Below, piece after piece: positions 1 to 5,532 of a stretch of DNA of 13,582 nucleotides. Below the pieces are notes generated by a model, which was given only the letters and a program-made list of their open reading frames with translations, ran no database searches and was not told where the DNA came from. Position numbers and translations under genes: made by a program. Every line of letters starts with the position of its first letter. Positions within the stretch are counted from its first letter, which is position 1. This DNA comes from Candidatus Binatia bacterium (lineage in GTDB: Bacteria; Desulfobacterota_B; Binatia; UBA9968; JAJDTQ01), in contig JAJDTQ010000079.1 of assembly GCA_022827045.1 (NCBI GenBank), positions 1 through 13,582 of the forward strand, in the 5' to 3' direction.

Positions 1-5
1 CGTCT

Positions 6-17
6 ATGGACGCCCCC
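6..17 (+). repeat. 12-bp sequence shared between IS flank and IS 5' non-coding region (flank copy)
   Basis: ATGGACGCCCCC occurs here, just outside the element's downstream end, and its exact reverse complement occurs at 1358-1369 within the element's upstream non-coding region. The match is perfect over 12 bases and ends abruptly on both sides. It may be chance, part of the true terminus, or a guide-to-target match. Confidence 0.5.
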
Positions 18-21
18 GGTG

Positions 22-39
22 ATGCAAGCACTATTTTCG
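22..39. repeat. Subterminal inverted repeat, transposase-downstream end
   Basis: ATGCAAGCACTATTTTCG matches the reverse complement of 1469-1483 except for an extra ACT triplet in the middle (8 plus 7 matching bases). Its position just inside the 3' end of the element fits the IS1111 group of the IS110 superfamily. Confidence 0.75.
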
Positions 40-256
40 AACGGCATGGGATGCGGTCAGGTGCTGTCGTCTATCCGGCCTGTTGGTGCGGCTGTCAGAA
101 GCCGCTGGCCCGTATGGATATACGCGGATCGGGTCCATATCGCTTACGCGAGCTGGAAGGCTCTGGGTTCGAGGCTGGTTTGCCCGATCCCGTCTCGTTG
201 ACCGTTTGCCCATACTCGTTCTCCGTCCTGCCCACATCCCCGACGGCTCCCACGCC
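40..256 (-). ncRNA. Candidate guide-RNA (seekRNA) region downstream of the transposase
   Basis: About 217 bp lie between the transposase stop-codon palindrome and the subterminal repeat, with no credible ORF. In IS1111-group elements the targeting RNA is known to come from the non-coding stretch downstream of the transposase. Visible structure includes a hairpin at 77-110 (outer GGCC/GGCC, inner GCGGCT/AGCCGC around a 6-nt loop), a small hairpin at 111-124 (CGTAT-ggat-ATACG), and an alternative pairing of TATGGA (114-119) with TCCATA (134-139). These are read from sequence; that the region is transcribed and acts as the guide RNA is inference from the family. The upstream flank (1291-1468) is the alternative location if the element behaves like the IS110 group. 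Confidence 0.35.
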
Positions 257-275
257 CCGCCGCCTCAGGCGGCGG
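257..275. repeat. Perfect 19-bp palindrome over the transposase stop codon
   Basis: CCGCCGCCT-C-AGGCGGCGG is a perfect 9-bp inverted repeat around a single central base, and the centre holds the transposase TGA stop. It would fold as a tight GC hairpin in mRNA from either strand. No T-run follows on the minus strand, so it is not a standard intrinsic terminator. It could block read-through or form the boundary of a guide RNA processed from the mRNA. Confidence 0.7.
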
Positions 276-1290
276 CCGCGGGGACTCGGTAGCTCTCCCT
301 CTTTGTCGTCAGCGCCCAGACGATCCGCGCCATTCGGTTGGCCAGCGCCACCGCGACCAGCATCCTCGGCTTGCGCGCCAGCATCCTGGCGAGCCAAGGA
401 TCGGCGGTCGCACCACGCCGAACCGCCCAGCGGACCACGGTCATGGCGCCCGTGATCAACAGCCGCCTGAGGTCTCGCTGCCCCATCTTCGACGTCTTGC
501 CCAGTCTTGGCTTGCCCCCGGTAGTGTGCTGGAGGGGCACCAGGCCGAGCCAGGCGGAGAAGTCGCGGCCGCGCTGGAAGCTCTCCATCGGCGGTGCAAA
601 CGCCTGGAGAGCCATCGCCGTAACCGGCCCGATTCCCGGTATCGTCATCAGTCGCGCGGCCTCTTCGTCCTGGCGCGCGCAGGCATCGAGATCGGTCTCC
701 AGGCCGGCGATCTTCTCCTCAATCTCGGCGATCTGAGCGAGCAGAAGCCCGCCCAACTCCCGGACCGGCTCCGGCAGCCCGGAGTCCGGATCCTCCACGG
801 CCCGCGCCAGCCCGCCGACATGAGCCGGCCCCTGCGGAGCGATGACGCCGTACTCCGCCAAGTGACCCCGCAGAGCGTTGATGGTCTGCGTCCGTTGGCG
901 CACCAGCAGGTCCCGCGTGCGGAACAGCATCCCCCGGGCCTGCTGCTCTTCGGTCTTCACCGCCACGAAGCGCATGGTCGGTCGTTGCGCCGCCTCACAG
1001 ATCGCCTCCGCGTCCGCCGCGTCGTTCTTCTGGCGCTTCACGAACGGCTTCACGTAGATCGGCGGGACCAACTTCACCTCGTGCCCCAGTTGCAGGATCT
1101 CCCGCCCCCAGTAGTGAGCACTCGCGCACGCTTCCATCGCTACGATGCATCGCGGCTGCGAGGCAACAAAGTCTAGCAGCTTCTCCCGGCTCAACTTCTT
1201 CCGGAACGCTACCGCCCCGTCGGCCCGCGCCCCGTGCACCTGAAAGCTTCGCTTCGCCAAGTCGATCCCGATCATGGTAACCTTTTCCAT
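265..1290 (-). CDS. IS110-family DEDD transposase (IS1111-like)
   Basis: This is the recombinase that excises and inserts the element, probably via a circular intermediate and guided by an element-encoded RNA as in IS621 and IS1111 relatives. The chosen product is 341 aa, the normal family size. The N-terminal RuvC-like DEDD domain shows D10 in GIDLAK, E53 in MEACASAHYWGR, and D90 and D93 in KNDAADAEAI. A coiled-coil-like linker (about 180-212) is followed by the C-terminal Transposase_20 domain: LMTIPGIGPVTAMAL (214-228, helix-hairpin-helix-like), then WLGLVP and GKTSKMGQRDLRRLL, in which S267 is the probable nucleophilic serine. The start at 1290 is chosen over an in-frame upstream ATG at 1374 because a strong AAGGAGG Shine-Dalgarno lies about 8 bases before it and family alignment begins at MxxIGIDLAK. 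No frameshift or missing catalytic residue is seen. The stop codon sits in the centre of a 19-bp palindrome. Confidence 0.95.
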   Translation of the reverse strand: MEKVTMIGIDLAKRSFQVHGARADGAVAFRKKLSREKLLDFVASQPRCIVAMEACASAHYWGREILQLGHEVKLVPPIYVKPFVKRQKNDAADAEAICEAAQRPTMRFVAVKTEEQQARGMLFRTRDLLVRQRTQTINALRGHLAEYGVIAPQGPAHVGGLARAVEDPDSGLPEPVRELGGLLLAQIAEIEEKIAGLETDLDACARQDEEAARLMTIPGIGPVTAMALQAFAPPMESFQRGRDFSAWLGLVPLQHTTGGKPRLGKTSKMGQRDLRRLLITGAMTVVRWAVRRGATADPWLARMLARKPRMLVAVALANRMARIVWALTTKRESYRVPAAAA

Positions 1291-1468
1291 GGATGCCTCC
1301 TCCTTCGTCGTGGCGTTCATACTACCGCCACCTTGGCACATTTCGATGCCGTCGGGAGGGGGCGTCCATTCCATCGTTTACCGACATGCGCCCGCTCGCG
1401 CGGACTGGGTATTGATCCGATCAGGTTGCGTATCGATTACGGCTAGAAACATTAGACTCCTAACCTAG
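1291..1468 (-). other. Upstream non-coding region of the IS, alternative bridge-RNA location
   Basis: About 178 bp lie between the transposase start and the upstream subterminal repeat. The transposase Shine-Dalgarno (AAGGAGG on the minus strand) is at its inner edge, and the 12-bp match to the flank lies at 1358-1369. The length is similar to the roughly 180-nt bridge RNA region known upstream of IS110-group transposases. An in-frame ATG at 1374 extends the transposase frame but has no good ribosome binding site. No convincing sigma-70 promoter was found for the transposase; in this superfamily a promoter often forms only at the circular junction. Confidence 0.4.
1358..1369 (-). repeat. 12-bp sequence shared between IS flank and IS 5' non-coding region (internal copy)
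   Basis: GGGGGCGTCCAT on the plus strand is the exact reverse complement of positions 6-17. Read on the transposase-sense strand, an RNA from here would contain ATGGACGCCCCC and could pair with the flank strand carrying GGGGGCGTCCAT beyond the element's 3' end. Confidence 0.5.
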
Positions 1469-1483
1469 CGAAAATGCTTGCAT
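1469..1483. repeat. Subterminal inverted repeat, transposase-upstream end
   Basis: CGAAAATGCTTGCAT is the reverse complement of ATGCAAGCATTTTCG and pairs with the repeat at 22-39 apart from the 3-base insertion there. It marks the upstream end of the insertion sequence. Confidence 0.75.
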
Positions 1484-1599
1484 GAAGTCACTAATATTGC
1501 AGAACGGTCCATGAGATCCTGGAGCTTCGCCGTCTGAGTGTAGCGACCGCACATGGTGGAGAATCTACGCCGGGCGCGCGAAGGCCACAAGTGCGCCTC

Positions 1600-1621
1600 G
1601 GCCGGCTTGCCAACACCGGCC
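1600..1621 (+). other. Intergenic hairpin upstream of the amidohydrolase
   Basis: GGCCGG (1600-1605) and CCGGCC (1616-1621) form a perfect 6-bp stem with a 10-base loop. The rest of the gap 1484-1599 shows no ORF above about 30 codons and no other clear signal. The hairpin overlaps the candidate -35 box of the amidohydrolase promoter, so it could be an operator-like dyad or simply GC-rich chance pairing. Confidence 0.35.
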
Positions 1622-1635
1622 AACGGCGCTAATAG
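1607..1635 (+). promoter_or_regulatory. Candidate sigma-70 promoter for the amidohydrolase operon
   Basis: TTGCCA (1607-1612, 5 of 6 to TTGACA) is followed after 17 bases by TAATAG (1630-1635, 3 of 6 to TATAAT). Transcription would start around 1642, just before the GAGGAGG ribosome binding site at 1648-1654. The -10 match is weak, so this is tentative. Confidence 0.3.
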
Positions 1636-1661
1636 CTAGAAATCTCCGAGGAGGATTCCCA

Positions 1662-2825
1662 GTGATCATCGACTGCGACACCCACATCATGCCCGAGGAC
1701 GCCTTTGACTACGTGCCCGAGGAGTTACGGGACAAGGCACCGATCCCGCGCTACAGCGAGGAGGGGCTGCTCGTCGACATCGACTTTCCAGGCGGGCCGC
1801 CTGAGGTGCCCGGGGTCACACCGCTGGGTCCTCCGGGATCCGGCGCAAAGATGAAAGGGTTGGTAGACCTCCAGGTGCGGCTCGACGAGATGCCCGTGCT
1901 GGGCGTGGACAGCCAGTTCGTGCTGCCGCAGTTCTCCGGCTGGTGGACCTATATGATCGAGCCGGCCCTCGCCTCCGCCATCGCCCGCTCCTACAACCTG
2001 TCCAACCTGCGCATGATGGAGCGCCACGACTGCCTCGTCGGCGTGGCCATCGTGCAACTCCAGGACGTGCCAGCGGCCATCCGCGAGATGGAGTGGGCGC
2101 AGAAGGAAGGGTTTTGCGCGGTGGTGCTGGACAAGGTGTATCCGGTGCAGGACCATCCCTATGGCGAGAGCCTCGGAAGCCACAGGGAGCTGTGGCCGTT
2201 CTTCGCCCGGGCGGAGGAAATGGAGATGCCCATCTTCCTCCACAACATCCAGCACGGCCACCGCATCAGCAACCTTCCAAACTTCCAGAAGGACGGCCTT
2301 TACCTCTTCGCGCCCCAGGAAGGGCAAGTGAGCCTGGTGTCGCTGGTCACCAGCGGGTTACTCGATGACTTCCCCGGCCTCCAGTTCATCTTCACCGAGG
2401 CGGGCACGGGCTTCATCAAGCCCCTGGTGGAAAGGCTGGACGCGGCCTTCGCCGGACCTCCGGTGGACTACGACGGGGACGCTGATGCCGACGTCATGCG
2501 CGGGGTCAAGGCCAAGCTGCGGCGCCACCGTGCCTTCTATGGACCCGAGGTGTTCCTGGAGAAGAACAAGAGGCCGGCCAGCCACTACTTCCGCAACAAC
2601 TTCTACTTCACCATCGAGACCGAGGAAGCCGCGCTGCCCGACGCCATCGAGTTCCTCGGACCCGAACGCTTCCTGTTCGCCACCGACTACCCCCACGACG
2701 ACCCCGGCGGCAGCATGAAGTTCCGTGACGTCCAGCTCCTCGCCGTCAACCAGAACCTCTCGGAAGAGACCAAGGAGCTCATCCGCCACGGCAATGCCGA
2801 GCGGCTGTTTAAGTGGGACGGGTAA
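1662..2825 (+). CDS. Amidohydrolase_2 family metal-dependent hydrolase
   Basis: This is a 387-aa cytosolic TIM-barrel protein of the amidohydrolase_2 (ACMSD/resorcylate decarboxylase-like) family, which hydrolyses or non-oxidatively decarboxylates small carboxylated compounds. Visible features: an N-terminal metal motif IDCDTHIMPE, in which D6 and H8 form a D-x-H pair like the E-x-H of resorcylate decarboxylase; H194 in IFLHNIQHGH; E246 in FTEAGTGF at the place where decarboxylases usually have His; D342 in FATDYPHDD, the last metal ligand; and the C-terminal family tail GNAERLFKW. There is no signal peptide. The GTG start at 1662 is chosen because GAGGAGG lies 7 bases upstream and the family begins directly with the metal motif. 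It is followed after 18 bp by the DHPD-like gene, so they are probably co-transcribed. The substrate is unknown; the His-to-Glu change argues for a hydrolase-type subfamily. Confidence 0.9.
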   Translation: MIIDCDTHIMPEDAFDYVPEELRDKAPIPRYSEEGLLVDIDFPGGPPEVPGVTPLGPPGSGAKMKGLVDLQVRLDEMPVLGVDSQFVLPQFSGWWTYMIEPALASAIARSYNLSNLRMMERHDCLVGVAIVQLQDVPAAIREMEWAQKEGFCAVVLDKVYPVQDHPYGESLGSHRELWPFFARAEEMEMPIFLHNIQHGHRISNLPNFQKDGLYLFAPQEGQVSLVSLVTSGLLDDFPGLQFIFTEAGTGFIKPLVERLDAAFAGPPVDYDGDADADVMRGVKAKLRRHRAFYGPEVFLEKNKRPASHYFRNNFYFTIETEEAALPDAIEFLGPERFLFATDYPHDDPGGSMKFRDVQLLAVNQNLSEETKELIRHGNAERLFKWDG

Positions 2826-2843
2826 GGCGAGGGAGACCTCGAT

Positions 2844-3824
2844 ATGTCGACGGAATTGACCATCGCGCTCGAGCGATACGACCGGCACGTCCCGTTTTTC
2901 ATGGGGATGGTCTCGCCGCCGGACGGCATCGACCTGAAGGTGCTCGAGGTCGGCATGGCGCCGCCGCGGCGCGACGGCATCAACCGCCACCGGCGTTTCA
3001 TGAGCGGCGGCGAGTTCGATATTTGCGAGATGTCGCTCTCGTCCTATCTGACGGCCAAGAGCCGCGGGCTTGACTACACGGCGACGCCGGTGTTCCCGCG
3101 CCGCCTGTTCAGCCAGAACCACATGTTCGTCAGCGCCGCCGCCGGGATCGAGAAGCCGGCGGATCTGATCGGCCGGAAGGTCTGCTGCCGCAGTTTCCAG
3201 ACCACCATGTCGGTGCTGGCCAAGGGCGACCTCGCGTTCGAGTATGGCGTGCCCTGGCAGGAGCTCGACTGGCAGACCATGAGCTCCGAGCTCATCGACT
3301 GGCCGGGCCGTGAGGCAGCCGATCTGACCCTGATCGACGAGCCCAGCGCCCCCGACGCGCTGATCGAGGGCGATCTTGCCATGATGATCCACCCGCATCC
3401 GCCGCCGAGGCTGTTGGAGGGCCTGCGCGAAGGATCGGTGCACCGGCTGTTCCCGGACACCAAGAACGAATGCGCCCGCTATTTCAGGATACATGGCGAC
3501 TATCCGATCATGCACGTGCTGGTCTACAAGCAGGAGATAGCCGACCGCCACCCCGACCTGCCGCGCGCGCTGATGGATATGTGGGAGGACTCGAAATCCC
3601 AGGCGGCGGAATTCTACGACGACCCGGGCTATGCCGAGCTGGCGTTCGCGCGCAATGATTTGGAGGAGGAACGGGACCTGTTCGGCGCTGACATATGGCC
3701 GTCGGGCCTGGCGGCCAACCGCCGCTGCCTCGAACGCTTCATGAAGTACCTGACCGACCAGACCCTGATAGATGCACCGTATCCGGTGGAGGAACTCTTT
3801 CACCCAAGCGTGCGGGACACTTAG
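2844..3824 (+). CDS. 4,5-dihydroxyphthalate decarboxylase-like protein (PBP2-type fold)
   Basis: This 326-aa protein resembles proteins annotated as 4,5-dihydroxyphthalate decarboxylase, which share the type-2 periplasmic-binding-protein fold with NMT1/SsuA-like solute-binding proteins. Family hallmarks seen are LTIALERYDRHVPFF at 5-19, GIDLKVLEV at 28-36, the segment FDICEMSLSSYL (58-69), FPRRLFSQNHMFV (84-96) and the KPADLIGRKV domain-crossing segment (104-113). It starts without a signal peptide or lipobox, so it is cytoplasmic and more likely an enzyme than a transporter component. No ABC permease or ATPase accompanies it. The ATG at 2844 has GGGAG 8 bases upstream, and the gene follows the amidohydrolase by 18 bp, suggesting one operon and a shared substrate. 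Actual decarboxylase activity on phthalates is not shown by sequence; many members of this family are uncharacterised. Confidence 0.8.
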   Translation: MSTELTIALERYDRHVPFFMGMVSPPDGIDLKVLEVGMAPPRRDGINRHRRFMSGGEFDICEMSLSSYLTAKSRGLDYTATPVFPRRLFSQNHMFVSAAAGIEKPADLIGRKVCCRSFQTTMSVLAKGDLAFEYGVPWQELDWQTMSSELIDWPGREAADLTLIDEPSAPDALIEGDLAMMIHPHPPPRLLEGLREGSVHRLFPDTKNECARYFRIHGDYPIMHVLVYKQEIADRHPDLPRALMDMWEDSKSQAAEFYDDPGYAELAFARNDLEEERDLFGADIWPSGLAANRRCLERFMKYLTDQTLIDAPYPVEELFHPSVRDT

Positions 3825-3830
3825 ACCGGC

Positions 3831-5510
3831 TCAACCCTCCCCGTCCGCCAGCCCATACGCTTCCCGGGCCTTTTCCCGCGACACGTACCCGTCGTCCACG
3901 TCCTTCTGCACCAGCTCGGCGGGCCGTTCTCTGGGATCGCCGTAGCCGCCGCCTCCGCTGCGGTAGATGGCGAGCCTGGCGCCGGATTTGAGCGGGCGGG
4001 TTTCCAGCATGTCGACCTCGGCCGGGTCCTCGCCGGGGTTCTGGATGGTGGTCCTGGAGTTGGGCGGGCTACCGCCGCCGTTCAGGCCCCATGAAGCCTG
4101 CTGATGGTTTGCCGAGCGGATCGTGAGCGTGCAGTCGGTCAGGAACTCGTACTCACGGATGAAACCCGTGCCGCCGCGCCAACGCCCGGCGCCGGCCGAG
4201 TCCTGCCAGATATCGTAGCGGCGGACGCCAACGGGATATTCGGTCTCGAGGATCTCCACCGGCGTGCCGGGGGCGAAATGGTTGACCGGCATGACGATGG
4301 CGGCGCCGTCATGGTCGCTGGTGCCGCCCAGCGAGGTGATCATGATCTCGTACTGGACCGTCGGACGGCCCGCCGAGCGGCTTTCCTTGTAGCCCACCGC
4401 GATGGCGCCGGTGCCGAGGCCGGAAGGGGCCACCGCCCGGTTCGGGTTGAACTTTCCGATGGCGGCGAGAACGCAATTGTAGACCAGGTGAGAGGTCGGA
4501 AAGTAGTGGTTGACGGTGGCCGGGAACTGCGGGCTCATCACGCGTCCCGGGGGCAAGTTGAACTCGATGGCCTCGAACGCTCCCGCGTTCATCGGGATGC
4601 TCGGATCCGATGCCGCCAGGACCGCCTGCGTGGAAACCGCGCGGGCCGTGACCCGCGTGGTGTTCACGGGTCCGGGGGCCTGGGGGTCGCTGCCGGAGAA
4701 ATCGAGCGTCAACCGGTCCCCGGCCTTGACGGCCCGGACGTGGATGCGCACGGGTTTGGAGCGGTCCACGCCGTCGTGATCGAGGAACCCTTCCGCCTCG
4801 TGCTCCCCGTCCGGCCACGAAGCGATCTCTTTCCGCACCCGGGCGGTAGTCCGAGTCATCAACTCATCGATGGTGCCCAGCAACGTGTCCGCGCCATACT
4901 CCTGCAGCAGCTCCTGGAACCGGCTCGCGCCGAGTTTCGTCGCGCCGACCTGTCCGCGCAGGTCGCCCAGCACCACGTCCGGAATGCGGCTGTTGTTGCG
5001 AAGGATCGCCTCCACCTCGGGCAGGACGCCTTCGGCGGTGGTGAACCGCACCGGCGGCAGCAGGATCCCATCGTGGAAGATCTCGCGCGAGGCCGCGCCG
5101 CTGGAGCCCGGCACGAGGCCGCCGACGTCGGCCTTGTGCGCCACGCTGACTCCGAAAGCGACCACCCTGCCGTCGTGGAACGCAGGGGTGGCCACCACCA
5201 TGTCGGGGACGTGGCTGTTTCCCGCCTTGTAGGGATCGTTGGAAACGAAAGAGTCGCCCTCCCTCATCTCCTCCGCCGGGTAGCGTTCCAGGACGCCGGC
5301 CACCGCCTGCGAATACAGCAAGGAATGATATTGCAGGCCTCCGCCGACCATGATCACGCGCCCGGTGCCGTCGGTGAGCCCGGCGGTGCCGTCCTGCGAC
5401 TCGCGCAGGATCGGCGAGTAGCCGCTGTGGAACAGCGCGTGCGCCATGGACGAGGTAACTTCCCGCAGCCGGCTCAACACGACTTCGCTGGTGATCGGGT
5501 CAAGACTCAT
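3831..5510 (-). CDS. hyuB: Hydantoinase/oxoprolinase subunit B (HyuB family)
   Basis: This 559-aa protein is the B subunit of the ATP-dependent hydantoinase/5-oxoprolinase/acetone carboxylase family, which together with HyuA opens cyclic amides or carboxylates ketones using ATP. It starts with the family opening DPITSEVVLSRL and shows NDPYKAGNSHVPDM (91-104), SVAHKADVGGLVPGS (122-136), EIFHDGILLPP (143-153) and RNNSRIPDVVLGDLRGQ (171-187). The C-terminal glycine-rich motif SGGGGYGDPRERP is followed by the usual tail VDDGYVSREKAREAYGL. The start at 5510 is preferred over an in-frame ATG 34 codons upstream, because that one lies inside hyuA while this one has GGGGAGGA close upstream. It follows hyuA after 22 bp and its length is normal. 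It ends 6 bp from the convergent DHPD-like gene. The substrate is unknown. Confidence 0.92.
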   Translation of the reverse strand: MSLDPITSEVVLSRLREVTSSMAHALFHSGYSPILRESQDGTAGLTDGTGRVIMVGGGLQYHSLLYSQAVAGVLERYPAEEMREGDSFVSNDPYKAGNSHVPDMVVATPAFHDGRVVAFGVSVAHKADVGGLVPGSSGAASREIFHDGILLPPVRFTTAEGVLPEVEAILRNNSRIPDVVLGDLRGQVGATKLGASRFQELLQEYGADTLLGTIDELMTRTTARVRKEIASWPDGEHEAEGFLDHDGVDRSKPVRIHVRAVKAGDRLTLDFSGSDPQAPGPVNTTRVTARAVSTQAVLAASDPSIPMNAGAFEAIEFNLPPGRVMSPQFPATVNHYFPTSHLVYNCVLAAIGKFNPNRAVAPSGLGTGAIAVGYKESRSAGRPTVQYEIMITSLGGTSDHDGAAIVMPVNHFAPGTPVEILETEYPVGVRRYDIWQDSAGAGRWRGGTGFIREYEFLTDCTLTIRSANHQQASWGLNGGGSPPNSRTTIQNPGEDPAEVDMLETRPLKSGARLAIYRSGGGGYGDPRERPAELVQKDVDDGYVSREKAREAYGLADGEG

Positions 5511-5532
5511 GGCGTCCTCCCCTTGACGAGAC

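Larger units (their letters stand above)
22..1483 (-). mobile_element. IS110-superfamily (IS1111-like) insertion sequence
   Basis: This element carries one full-length DEDD transposase gene on the minus strand and is bounded by imperfect inverted repeats (ATGCAAGC-ACT-ATTTTCG at 22-39; reverse complement ATGCAAGCATTTTCG at 1469-1483). IS1111-group members are known to have subterminal rather than terminal inverted repeats, so the true ends probably lie a few bases outside these coordinates; exact ends cannot be fixed without an empty site. About 225 bp of non-coding DNA follows the gene and about 180-200 bp precedes it, as expected for a superfamily in which a non-coding flank encodes the guide RNA for target choice. 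No target-site duplication is evident, which fits IS110-type recombination. The element looks intact and possibly active. It sits about 180 bp upstream of the amidohydrolase operon and points away from it. Confidence 0.85.

Noticed and set aside
1291..1374. N-terminal extension of the transposase to the ATG at 1374
   Set aside because: It lacks a good ribosome binding site; the ATG at 1290 has AAGGAGG at good spacing and matches the family N terminus.
1553..1639. 28-codon plus-strand ORF between the IS and the amidohydrolase
   Set aside because: Very short, no ribosome binding site, no recognisable similarity, and it overlaps the promoter candidate.
2358..3803. 481-codon minus-strand open frame across the amidohydrolase and DHPD-like genes
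   Set aside because: It lies antisense to two well-supported genes, spans their boundary, and has low-complexity R/H/V-rich composition typical of GC-rich antisense frames; no family motif is seen.
2844..3824. Periplasmic solute-binding protein of an ABC transporter
   Set aside because: No signal peptide or lipobox and no permease or ATPase genes nearby; the N-terminal pattern is that of DHPD-like proteins.
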